A stretch of DNA of 8,635 nucleotides. Source: Desulfobulbaceae bacterium. Lineage in GTDB: Bacteria > Desulfobacterota > Desulfobulbia > Desulfobulbales > SURF-16. The notes under the pieces were generated by a model that ran no database searches, was not told where the DNA came from, and worked only from the letters and a program-made list of their open reading frames with translations. Shown piece after piece: positions 1 through 7,137 of the stretch. Numbering within the stretch: the stretch's first letter is position 1; each line of letters opens with the position of its first letter. Both the position numbers and the translations under genes were made by a program. Location: assembly GCA_024763115.1 (NCBI GenBank), contig JANTGB010000073.1, forward strand, positions 1 through 8,635. Reading direction: 5' to 3'.

Positions 1-3000
1 AGCTTTTTAATGGCCTCAACAGCGTGTCCGGCATTGGGATCGGCCAGCACAGGATCTTCACCCATGATATACAAGCCGCGAATATTGCCCTCATGAATAT
101 CATCCCAGACCTCAGTGGCCGCCTTACCGGGCCGCCGGGGCAGTCTTACATCCCATAGTTTTTCATATTTGGCAAACACTTCATCATTGGCCAGTCCGGC
201 ATAACCAGGCAGGGTGTTAAAAAGCGCGCCCATGTCACAGGCACCCTGAACATTGTTCTGACCACGCAAAGGATTAACGCCGCCGCCGGGAAAACCAAGC
301 TTGCCGCAAAGCATGGATAAGTTGGCAACTGACTTGACATTATCGGTTCCCGAGGCATGATGAGCCAGACCCATGCCGTAATAAATTGCCGATCTTTTGC
401 CGGGGCCGGCATAAAGACGGGCCGTCTCCCGCAGCTGATCCTCGCTTATGCCGGTAATCTCAGAAACATAAGCAGGATCATACTTCTTGCAGACAATCTG
501 CAGTTCTTCGAAATTTTCGGTTCTATCCTTGACATATTCCTTATCATAGAGCTCTTCCTCAATGATTATATAACAGAGACCATTTAACAGGGCCACATCT
601 GTTCCGGGATTTAACCGCAGCCAGATATCCGCCTCCCTGGCAAAATCAGTGCCCCTGGGGTCAACTACAATAAGCTTTGCGCCGCGAGCCACTGCCTGAT
701 GAAGACGAAGACCAATGGTCGGATGGCCGGTATCGGCATTGGAGCCGATAATAAAAATTACTTCGCTGTCACCAATATCAGAAATGGAATTAGTCATTGC
801 TCCGCTGCCGAAGGAGATGGCCAGACTGGCCACCGTGGGAGCGTGTCAGAGTCGGGCGCAATGATCAATATTATTGGTGCCGATAGCGGTACGCATGAAC
901 TTCTGCAGAAGAAAATTTTCTTCATTGGTTGCCCTGGCACAGGAAAATCCGGCTATGGAATCCGGGCCGTACATGGCTTTCAAATCAAAAAAATTCTTGG
1001 CAACAGCTTCAAGAGCCTCATCCCAAGATGTTTCAACCAGCTGGTTATTACGACGAATCAGTGGCTTGTTTAAGCGATCTTTATGTTGAATAAAGTTAAA
1101 GCCGAAACGTCCCTTGACACAGAGAGCGCCGTAATTCGGGGCCTGATCCGGGTCAGCAGTAACCTCTATAATGGTGTTACCCTTGACTTTTAAAATAAGC
1201 TGGCAACCAGCCCCGCAATAAGGACAGGTCGTGCGGACTTCCCGCATCTTCTCACTTATGACCGGAACAATAGATTCCTTTTTGTTCAAGGCTCCGGTAG
1301 CACAGTTATCAACGCACTTGCCGCAGGATACGCAGTTGTCCTTAAAGGTCAGCTTAAGGCCGACAGGCAGGCCGTTTTCATTCTTTTCCGTGTAGGAAAT
1401 GTCTATTGCATCATACTCACAGGAGTTTACACATCGCTGACAGTATATACATTTATTGAGATCAACAATGATATTGGGATGGCTGTAATCTTTGTTATAA
1501 ACCGGGGACTTACCCATTCCGGTCTTATTGATATTAACCTTATACTCAATATCAAGCGGTTTAAGCTTACAGCGATCAACCGCAGTACAGCCGCAGGAAA
1601 GGCAGCGCTCCGCCTCCTTTCTTGCCTGTTTTTCAGTCAATCCCAGCTTGACTTCATCAAAATCCTGAATTGCTCTTTCCGGCGGTCTCTCCGGCATCTT
1701 TTCCCGAAGTTTTATGTTAACTCCGTCAAAATTAGCAAGGGCTACATCATCAAAGGCCTTGCCCCTGGTAAAGTTAAATCGACTTTCCGCCGGCTCCTTG
1801 GCCACATCCATAATATATGAATGGATATTTTCCGCAGCTCTGCGGGCCGAAACTACGGCCTGAATAACTGTTCGTGGCCCATTAACCGCGTCTCCTGCCG
1901 CAAAAATTCCGGGAATATTGGTTAAGGAATTACGCGGTGAAGCCTTGATGGTGTTTTTGGGCGAGATATTAAGCTCTTCTTCCAACTCTCCGCCCTGGAA
2001 GCCATCTTCCACCGCCATCTGCCCGATCGAGGATATAACGGTATCTACTTCAATGATATTACTGGAACCGGGAATAGGTTCAGGAATACGGGTTCCTCTT
2101 TCGTTGGGAGCGCCAAGCCGCATCCTGATCAGCTCAACCTTTAATGAGCCATCATCATTTTCACTGATCTGCACGGGAGAGGCCATGAGAAGAAACTGCA
2201 CACCTTCCCTTTTTGCCTCACGTATTACCCGCTGATTAGCCGGCATTCCCTCAGGGCCCCGTTGATAGACAATGGTGACTTCGTCTACCCCGGAACGAAT
2301 CAGGGAACGAGCCGCTTCCATGGCAATATTATTGCCGCCGATTACTGCGGCCCGCCGGCCATATTCCGTCTTTTCATGGCAGGCTATGGATTTTAAAAAT
2401 TTCGTAACAGGAATAACACTGGGAAGAACCTGTCCACTTATTTCCAGCTTTTTATCAATTCCGACTCCAATTGCCAGAAGAATAGCATCATATCCCTGAT
2501 CCCTTAAATCCTGCAGGGTAAAATCCCGGCCCCATTTCTGGCTGAGCCGGACGGAAATCCCCATGCGAAGAACCATATTTGTTTCAAATTCAAGGACATT
2601 ACGGGGAATTTTATATTCGGGAATTCCATATTGCAGCATTCCGCCCAACTTGGGCATGGCTTCAAAAACCGTTACATCATGACCTTTACGGGCAAGGTAA
2701 TAGGCGCTGGTCAGACCGGCCGGGCCGCCGCCGATTACCGCAACTCTCTTGCCGGAAGGTTTATCGCGTTTGATATTAAGGTCAATGTTGTTCATCATTG
2801 TCCAATCAGCGACAAATCGTTTCAGGTGGTTGATTGAAATAGGCTCATCAACCAGAATGCGGCGGCAGCGGGTTTCACAGAAACGAGGACAGACCCGCCC
2901 TACCGAATAGGGAAAAGGATTCCTTTCATAGATTAAACGTAAGGCCTCTTCGTACTGACCTTTGGCAATATGGGCAATATATCCCTGCACATTTATCTGG

Positions 3001-3329
3001 CCGGGACAGGTAAGGTTACAGGGAGCCTTACAGTCGCCAAAATGATTACTGGAAATAAGGGCGAGCTTTTCCTGACGCAAAGCCTGTAATTCAGGTGAAT
3101 CAGTAACCACCGTCATTCCTTCCTGAGCAAGAGCTACGCAGGAGCGAACCGGCTTATCCCAACCCTCGATTTCAACCAGGCACATCTCGCAGGGTTCTGC
3201 AGAATTACTGCCGTTGATCCGGCAGATTGTCGGGATATGTATATCAGACCTTTGAGCTACCTCAAGAATGGTCAATCCTTCCTGAGCGATAATCTCAAGT
3301 CCGTTTATTGTCAAATTTACTGTTGACAT
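1..3329 (-). CDS. fdhA: Selenocysteine formate dehydrogenase fused to a GltD/NfnB-like FAD/NAD(P) module (3' end outside window)
   Basis: Catalyses CO2/formate interconversion at a molybdopterin (Mo or W) centre, with a built-in electron chain to a nucleotide-binding flavin module; probably cytoplasmic, as no signal peptide is seen. Domains in order: [2Fe-2S] ferredoxin with Cys36, 47, 50 and 64; a GltD/NfnB-like [4Fe-4S] region with Cys100/104/108 and Cys147/151/155; FAD-binding Rossmann fold with GGGPAG near 200-205; second nucleotide-binding fold near 326-357; FAD-closing motif GIFAAGDAVNGP at 474-485; Cys576/579/581/587; two [4Fe-4S] ferredoxin motifs (Cys627-637 and Cys666-676); the Fdh [4Fe-4S] site (Cys702/705/709/737); then the molybdopterin domain. 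The TGA after DHCARL encodes Sec828, followed by HAPTVA. Translation then stays open for 281 codons and contains RGQNNVQGACDMG with Arg1022, 194 residues after Sec, close to the 193 between Sec140 and Arg333 of E. coli FdhF. About 300 C-terminal residues are missing. The ATG at 3329 begins directly with the ferredoxin fold but has no clear ribosome-binding site. Family assignment is firm; the in vivo electron partner is inferred. Confidence 0.93.
816..834 (-). promoter_or_regulatory. bacterial SECIS hairpin for Sec insertion
   Basis: In the mRNA a 7-bp stem forms between GGUGGCC (834 down to 828) and GGCCAUC (822 down to 816), with one G-U pair. It closes a five-base loop, AGUCU. The stem begins 11 bases after the UGA. 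The E. coli fdhF SECIS, as I recall it, also places its apical stem 11 bases after UGA and has a loop containing GGUCU, so position and loop agree well. The predicted role is to bind SelB carrying Sec-tRNA. The hairpin also codes for residues just after Sec828. Confidence 0.87.
846..848 (-). other. In-frame UGA read as selenocysteine (Sec828 of FdhA)
   Basis: The TGA directly follows the conserved motif NNIDHCARL and precedes HAPTVA, the context in which Fdh catalytic subunits carry Sec or Cys. The next residue is the His that follows Sec in E. coli FdhF. The frame beyond is open to the window edge and encodes typical Fdh sequence, including GSNADTGHP, RGQNNVQGACDMG and GEDPVLADP. A conventional gene caller will therefore truncate this protein at 827 residues. 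Decoding would need SelA, SelB, SelD and tRNA-Sec, none of which are in the window. Confidence 0.95.
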
Positions 3330-3434
3330 GTTGTCTTGTTTTGGTTGGTAGGGTGCGCATTACGCACCATATAAATCGTTATTAACGTCCGAAGATGCGC
3401 CTTGCGCACCCACCACAATCCGGTCAAAATTAAT
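3330..3434 (-). other. acsC-fdhA intergenic region
   Basis: This 105-base spacer is mostly the palindromic element at 3347-3414. Between that element and the fdhA ATG there are only 17 bases, A- and C-rich in the transcript, with no Shine-Dalgarno match. No T-tract follows the hairpins, so it does not look like an intrinsic terminator. No convincing promoter was found. Confidence 0.5.
3347..3414. repeat. REP/MITE-like palindromic element between acsC and fdhA
   Basis: This 68-bp segment is bounded by near-perfect inverted ends: GGTAGGGTGCGCA at 3347-3359 and TGCGCACCCACC at 3403-3414, differing by one inserted base. Each end also folds on itself. GGTGCG (3352-3357) pairs with CGCACC (3363-3368) around a five-base loop. 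GATGCGC/GCGCACC near 3395-3410 forms a second short hairpin. A small CGTT/AACG palindrome sits between them. GGTGCGNNNNNCGCACC-type sequences recur in many bacterial genomes as REP/BIME or MITE-like repeats. No transposase is present and no clear target-site duplication was seen. In the transcript it could form a structured RNA that stabilises the upstream acs message or dampens fdhA expression; that is inference. Confidence 0.6.
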
Positions 3435-4787
3435 CTACGCCGGTTTCCACTCTTTCAAGAAGGCGGGAAGATGTCCTGCTTCTCTGGGGCCGATAGTAAT
3501 TGTCCACTCCGGCAGTTCCTCTTCAAGTTCGCCTTTGATGGTAGCCAGGTAACCGGGAATAATCAATTCCCGATGTTTTACTTTATCTTCAATTCCTGAT
3601 TTTTTTATAAACTGGGCGATCAAATCAGCACCGAATTTACCGGCAGCCCAGGCAGTAAGAACGGAAAGACCTTCCGTATCTTTAATCAATAACCAGGAGG
3701 GGACATTACTGCCTTCAATCTCGCCGGAGACAATAAAATAGGTAAGAGAAAAGTTACAGGTAATCAGAACCGGAGAATTTTCATCCGGGCCGTTAATCGA
3801 GTAAATATCCTCCTGAACAACCATGGGCCGCTGTGGATCAGTAAAAATATTGAGGCGTTCCAGCAGCAACGGAAATAATATATCACCCTGCAGGTCGGAT
3901 AAAACTATGATACCCGCATACTTAGCAATTAATACCGAGGAGATCATCGCTTCCATTAAAGGATCATCGGTCATCTCGCAGGGGAACATGATAGTGGGAA
4001 AACCAAGTGGTTTAAACTTGGTGTTAATTGCCGCCCTGCGGGCAACGACATTATCTTCAAGCGCGGCGCGCAAGGTGCGGGCGCCGGTATCGATTGCCAG
4101 GTCTTTCAAACCGGCTGCAGTTAATTTTTCCGTTATCTCTATGGTATTGTCAAGATTATCCCCCTTGACAGCCAGCGCACAGGCAGAGTCTTTAGCCAGA
4201 CCGGCAAGTCCGTCAATATCAGCCTGATCAGCCGAATAAATCAGGGGCTTACGCTCACCACACAGCTTGACTGCGGCAGCCAGATTATCAGTGCTGTCAC
4301 TTATCAGGATAAGATTGGCATCTTCAGCGCTATCAAGAACTTTCTGCACCAGACCGGTAAAAGCTCCCTGGTCGCCGGCTGCATCCTTGATCGCAATGAG
4401 ATCCGCCTTCATCAAAACCCCTACCCTTTCATAACGCAGAGATTTGAATCGGTTTATCCTGCCATCAACGTCATCACCAGCCATATCGGTACTGATAAGC
4501 ACGGCAAAGCCGGTAGGATGTTCAAAACGTTTTTCATGGCGAAAAAGACAGGTCTCACCACCGGCAGTAAAGGCTGAATCACCAGAGCCAATTTTAATCG
4601 TCCGAATCGGCGGCGCAGAGGCCTCACCTATGGTTTCCTTTGCCTCGTCACTGACATATGGACATTCCCCAATCTCAATCTGTCCGGCCGCCACTTTCAT
4701 GGCAAAGGCCAGGCAAGTCGGAATTCCACACTCGCCGCAATTCTTTTTAGGCAGCATTTTGAGGATCTGTATACCGGTTAATGCCAT
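3435..4787 (-). CDS. acsC: Corrinoid iron-sulfur protein large (gamma) subunit, AcsC/CdhE
   Basis: Large subunit of the corrinoid iron-sulfur protein, which accepts the methyl group of methyl-tetrahydrofolate on cob(I)amide and passes it to acetyl-CoA synthase. It is cytoplasmic and works as a heterodimer with AcsD. The 450-residue length is normal for the family. The N-terminal [4Fe-4S] domain has Cys17, Cys20, Cys25 and Cys42 (NCGECGIPTC, then GEC), the cluster used in reductive reactivation of the cobalt. A TIM-barrel region occupies about residues 90-325. The C-terminal corrinoid-binding domain (about 330-450) carries NFSLTY, DTEGLSVLTAW at 370-380, and GPREA at 433-437. The ATG at 4787 is supported by an AGGGAG site seven bases upstream and by MALTGIQILKMLP, the usual family start. 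It lies 105 bases after acsB and 105 bases before fdhA, all in the same direction. Nothing essential appears to be missing. Confidence 0.96.
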   Translation of the reverse strand: MALTGIQILKMLPKKNCGECGIPTCLAFAMKVAAGQIEIGECPYVSDEAKETIGEASAPPIRTIKIGSGDSAFTAGGETCLFRHEKRFEHPTGFAVLISTDMAGDDVDGRINRFKSLRYERVGVLMKADLIAIKDAAGDQGAFTGLVQKVLDSAEDANLILISDSTDNLAAAVKLCGERKPLIYSADQADIDGLAGLAKDSACALAVKGDNLDNTIEITEKLTAAGLKDLAIDTGARTLRAALEDNVVARRAAINTKFKPLGFPTIMFPCEMTDDPLMEAMISSVLIAKYAGIIVLSDLQGDILFPLLLERLNIFTDPQRPMVVQEDIYSINGPDENSPVLITCNFSLTYFIVSGEIEGSNVPSWLLIKDTEGLSVLTAWAAGKFGADLIAQFIKKSGIEDKVKHRELIIPGYLATIKGELEEELPEWTITIGPREAGHLPAFLKEWKPA

Positions 4788-4892
4788 TTTCTTTCTCCCT
4801 GTCTATTAATCAAAACCACTATAAATATTTATATAATTACTATCTTTAATATCTGTTAAGGCTTCTGTTTTTTTGGCTAAATCTTCCAACAA
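4788..4892 (-). other. AT-rich acsB-acsC intergenic region with a 14-bp palindrome
   Basis: This spacer is markedly more AT-rich than the flanking genes and contains a perfect palindrome, TATAAATATTTATA, at 4820-4833. Upstream of it on the minus strand is TTAACA, five of six matches to a -35 box, but possible -10 boxes match poorly at 17-18 bases spacing (TATAAA fits only at about 20). The stretch could hold an internal promoter or an RNA-processing site, but nothing is decisive. No intrinsic terminator is visible, so read-through from acsB into acsC is likely. Confidence 0.3.
4795..4800 (-). promoter_or_regulatory. Ribosome-binding site of acsC
   Basis: AGGGAG on the minus strand, separated by seven bases (4788-4794) from the acsC ATG. 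This fixes the start choice. The same motif and spacing occur before acsB. Confidence 0.8.
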
Positions 4893-7097
4893 CTACATTG
4901 CGGATTCCATCTCCAGAGCGGGATGACCTTTTTCCTTCAGAAAAGCAAGCACCTCTTCTTCAGTAGTGCCCACTTCCTCATCGGCTATCATGTCAAAGAG
5001 TTCCGGCATACCTTCCTCTTCACAACGGGCCATCAGTTTTTCCCGCAACTCTTCCTTCAGCATCTTGGGCAGCCAGACAACCCGTTTCAGGCCGCCTTCG
5101 GATTTAAAAAGTTTTCTGCTGCCGAGATAATGTTTACTTACTCCCATAAAGCCGGGGGTCTGAGCGCCACCGCCCGCCATACCGGCCAGAGAGGTAAATT
5201 TCATGCCGGAGGGTGTCATCCCCATGTAGTCACGGTTAACCACCATAATCCCGTTACACTGCGGCAGCATGGCGGCAATGGCCTCAAAACAGCCGCAGGC
5301 GGTCATGGGATTAGTCATCAGGGAATAACAGCTGACCTGAGGTACGGCCCCCCTTGACGCCTGGTTGACAAATTCATTAATTCCGGCAAATTCGCCAAGT
5401 TCTCCATCAAGACAGTCACCCTTGTTAATGGGCTGATTGGGGCCGGTTGGATTTATCTGGAAAGATGCCTTGCCGTCCAGCCAGTTGTATGCGCCACACA
5501 TTCCCACCCGTTCAGGGGTAATAACGCAGACATGACTGGGAGCAAATGACTGACAGAGCGTGCAGGAATAGAAAACATCTTCACTGTCGTCAGTCATATT
5601 ACCAAGACGAAGATCGCGCTCAGCGTAAACCCCTTTAGCCAGCTCTACAACCTCTTCGACCTTCTCCTGAATCGTGTATATTTTTACCTGAACCTTATCG
5701 AGAATAGCCCCGAACTCCTGATGAAGCTTCCCGTGAAGCACCTTACCTATGTGCTTAAAAGAAAATCCTTTTTCAACCGCAGCCTTACCAATCCTGATCC
5801 ACATTATATTCCGCTGACCAATATGCATGATGCCCTGAATATAATTGATCAGATGATGAAACTGGCGCTCAAGAATGGGCTCAAAGTCAGACTGCATTTC
5901 CCGACCGGCAACTTCGACAAGAATAGATATAGGTACATTTTCGCCCTGTTCAAGATCAGGAACATCCTTGCCCTCAAGAATTACCTCGCCATCCTGAATC
6001 TCACTCATATCCTTGGAGATCAGAACTTCAACCCCGGTAGTCCGACCGCCACCTGATTCCATAAACAGATCATCTTTCCTGATCCGCTCACCCTCAAAGG
6101 CCGGGCCGAATGAAAGAGGAATATCGATTTTAGCGACATTAACCTTGAGTCCCCGTACCTCAATGGCTTTCTGGACAATATCATCATGGGCTATGTTGCT
6201 GACAACATGCTCATAAGTACAGATACCGGTAGGCAGAACCTCAGGAATATCATAATCGGAAATAGTCGGGAAACCCCAGTTAATGGCACCGGCGGCATTG
6301 GCATACCACTCATCGCTTACCGGACCGAATGCCATGACAAAGGCAAATGTCCGATCTTTGTTGTAAATCAGGTTACCCTTGAAATCACCGGGTTTGATCC
6401 CACCAAAGGCCATTGCAACCCTGCAGGCAAAACCAATGGCAAACACAACCGAGGTATAACTTTTACCAAAAGGCACCAGACGGGTATTCCAGCCGACCTG
6501 TACGTTATTGTCAACCAGCAGTTCAGCCATGTTTTTCCCGGCTGACTGATCATGCATGAAGATATAGAGATTTTTTTCCTGCAGTTCAAGAGCAATCCTG
6601 CTGGCAACTTCCTTATCTTCAGGCGTACCAACGATTGCCGCAAAACCAGGGGCGGAACCATCAACAAACTCGACACCGCGCTTCCGGAAAATAACGTCAT
6701 CAGCAGCGCCGAGCCAGAGATTATCATCTGTAGGATCTTCGGTCTTGGTATAAAATTCCGGCTCATTAAGATAACGAATGGCCTCAAACATCTCTTCAGC
6801 AAAATAAGTGGCCATACCAGCATCAAGGGCCGGAGCCAGGTACGGCAGCCAGAGATTGTCCGTAACCAGATCAGGAAGAAGTTTACGGGTTTCAATAAAG
6901 ATATCCTTCATGTCGCCCAGTTTTTCAACCTTGGCTCCGGTCATAGAATAAATAATCGGCAGGAAATATGCGGTATTGGGATAAGCTACTTCCTGATCCG
7001 CTCCAAATTTTTTCAGGGCTTCTTCATATTTTTCCTCAGCCATATTCACAATATTATGAGCGCCCCTGATGGCTGCGGAACAGATTATTTTAGACAT
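4893..7097 (-). CDS. acsB: Acetyl-CoA synthase / CO dehydrogenase-ACS beta subunit, AcsB/CdhC (bacterial three-domain form)
   Basis: Catalyses condensation of CO, the methyl group from the corrinoid protein, and CoA to acetyl-CoA at the nickel-iron-sulfur A-cluster. At 734 residues it matches the full bacterial form (Moorella AcsB is about 729) and not the shorter archaeal CdhC lacking the N-terminal domain. The A-cluster ligands are visible as Cys512, Cys515, Cys524, Cys534, Cys601 and Cys603 (SCTLC, SHVC, GMCG and ACGC). Their spacing is identical to Moorella Cys506/509/518/528/595/597, offset by six. By analogy, domain 1 (about 1-317) contacts CO dehydrogenase and contains the CO tunnel, domain 2 covers about 318-504, and domain 3 carries the A-cluster. 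No CooS/AcsA gene is adjacent in this window, so its partner lies elsewhere. The ATG at 7097 has a strong AGGGAG site seven bases upstream. It follows acsD by 40 bases, consistent with co-transcription. Confidence 0.97.
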   Translation of the reverse strand: MSKIICSAAIRGAHNIVNMAEEKYEEALKKFGADQEVAYPNTAYFLPIIYSMTGAKVEKLGDMKDIFIETRKLLPDLVTDNLWLPYLAPALDAGMATYFAEEMFEAIRYLNEPEFYTKTEDPTDDNLWLGAADDVIFRKRGVEFVDGSAPGFAAIVGTPEDKEVASRIALELQEKNLYIFMHDQSAGKNMAELLVDNNVQVGWNTRLVPFGKSYTSVVFAIGFACRVAMAFGGIKPGDFKGNLIYNKDRTFAFVMAFGPVSDEWYANAAGAINWGFPTISDYDIPEVLPTGICTYEHVVSNIAHDDIVQKAIEVRGLKVNVAKIDIPLSFGPAFEGERIRKDDLFMESGGGRTTGVEVLISKDMSEIQDGEVILEGKDVPDLEQGENVPISILVEVAGREMQSDFEPILERQFHHLINYIQGIMHIGQRNIMWIRIGKAAVEKGFSFKHIGKVLHGKLHQEFGAILDKVQVKIYTIQEKVEEVVELAKGVYAERDLRLGNMTDDSEDVFYSCTLCQSFAPSHVCVITPERVGMCGAYNWLDGKASFQINPTGPNQPINKGDCLDGELGEFAGINEFVNQASRGAVPQVSCYSLMTNPMTACGCFEAIAAMLPQCNGIMVVNRDYMGMTPSGMKFTSLAGMAGGGAQTPGFMGVSKHYLGSRKLFKSEGGLKRVVWLPKMLKEELREKLMARCEEEGMPELFDMIADEEVGTTEEEVLAFLKEKGHPALEMESAM

Positions 7098-7104
7098 TGA
7101 AAAA

Positions 7105-7112
7105 CTCCCTTT
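7105..7112 (-). promoter_or_regulatory. Ribosome-binding site of acsB
   Basis: AAAGGGAG on the minus strand, seven bases before the acsB ATG. It is the strongest Shine-Dalgarno match in the window and lies in the short acsD-acsB gap. Confidence 0.8.
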
Positions 7113-7137
7113 ATATCCTTAAAAATTACCTTTGTTA

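Noticed and set aside
846..848. TGA as a nonsense mutation making fdhA a pseudogene
   Set aside because: The codon falls exactly at the catalytic Sec/Cys position, the downstream frame is intact for 281 codons, and a SECIS hairpin follows at the expected distance.
3347..3414. Intrinsic terminator after acsC
   Set aside because: The hairpins are not followed by a T-tract in the direction of transcription, and the structure is flanked by symmetric ends more like a REP/MITE element.
4833..4860. Sigma-70 promoter for acsC using TTAACA as -35
   Set aside because: No well-matched -10 box lies at 16-18 bases spacing, so I note it only as a weak possibility.
4923..5357. 144-codon plus-strand frame rich in His and Phe opposite the A-cluster region of acsB
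   Set aside because: Composition reflects the antisense of conserved Gly/Met/Cys codons; no start signal or homology is apparent.
6368..6895. 175-codon minus-strand frame inside acsB
   Set aside because: Out-of-frame shadow within acsB with unusual composition and no family resemblance.
6552..7100. 182-codon plus-strand open frame opposite acsB
   Set aside because: No recognisable domain and no ribosome-binding site; it lies fully antisense to a strongly conserved gene, so it is a shadow frame.
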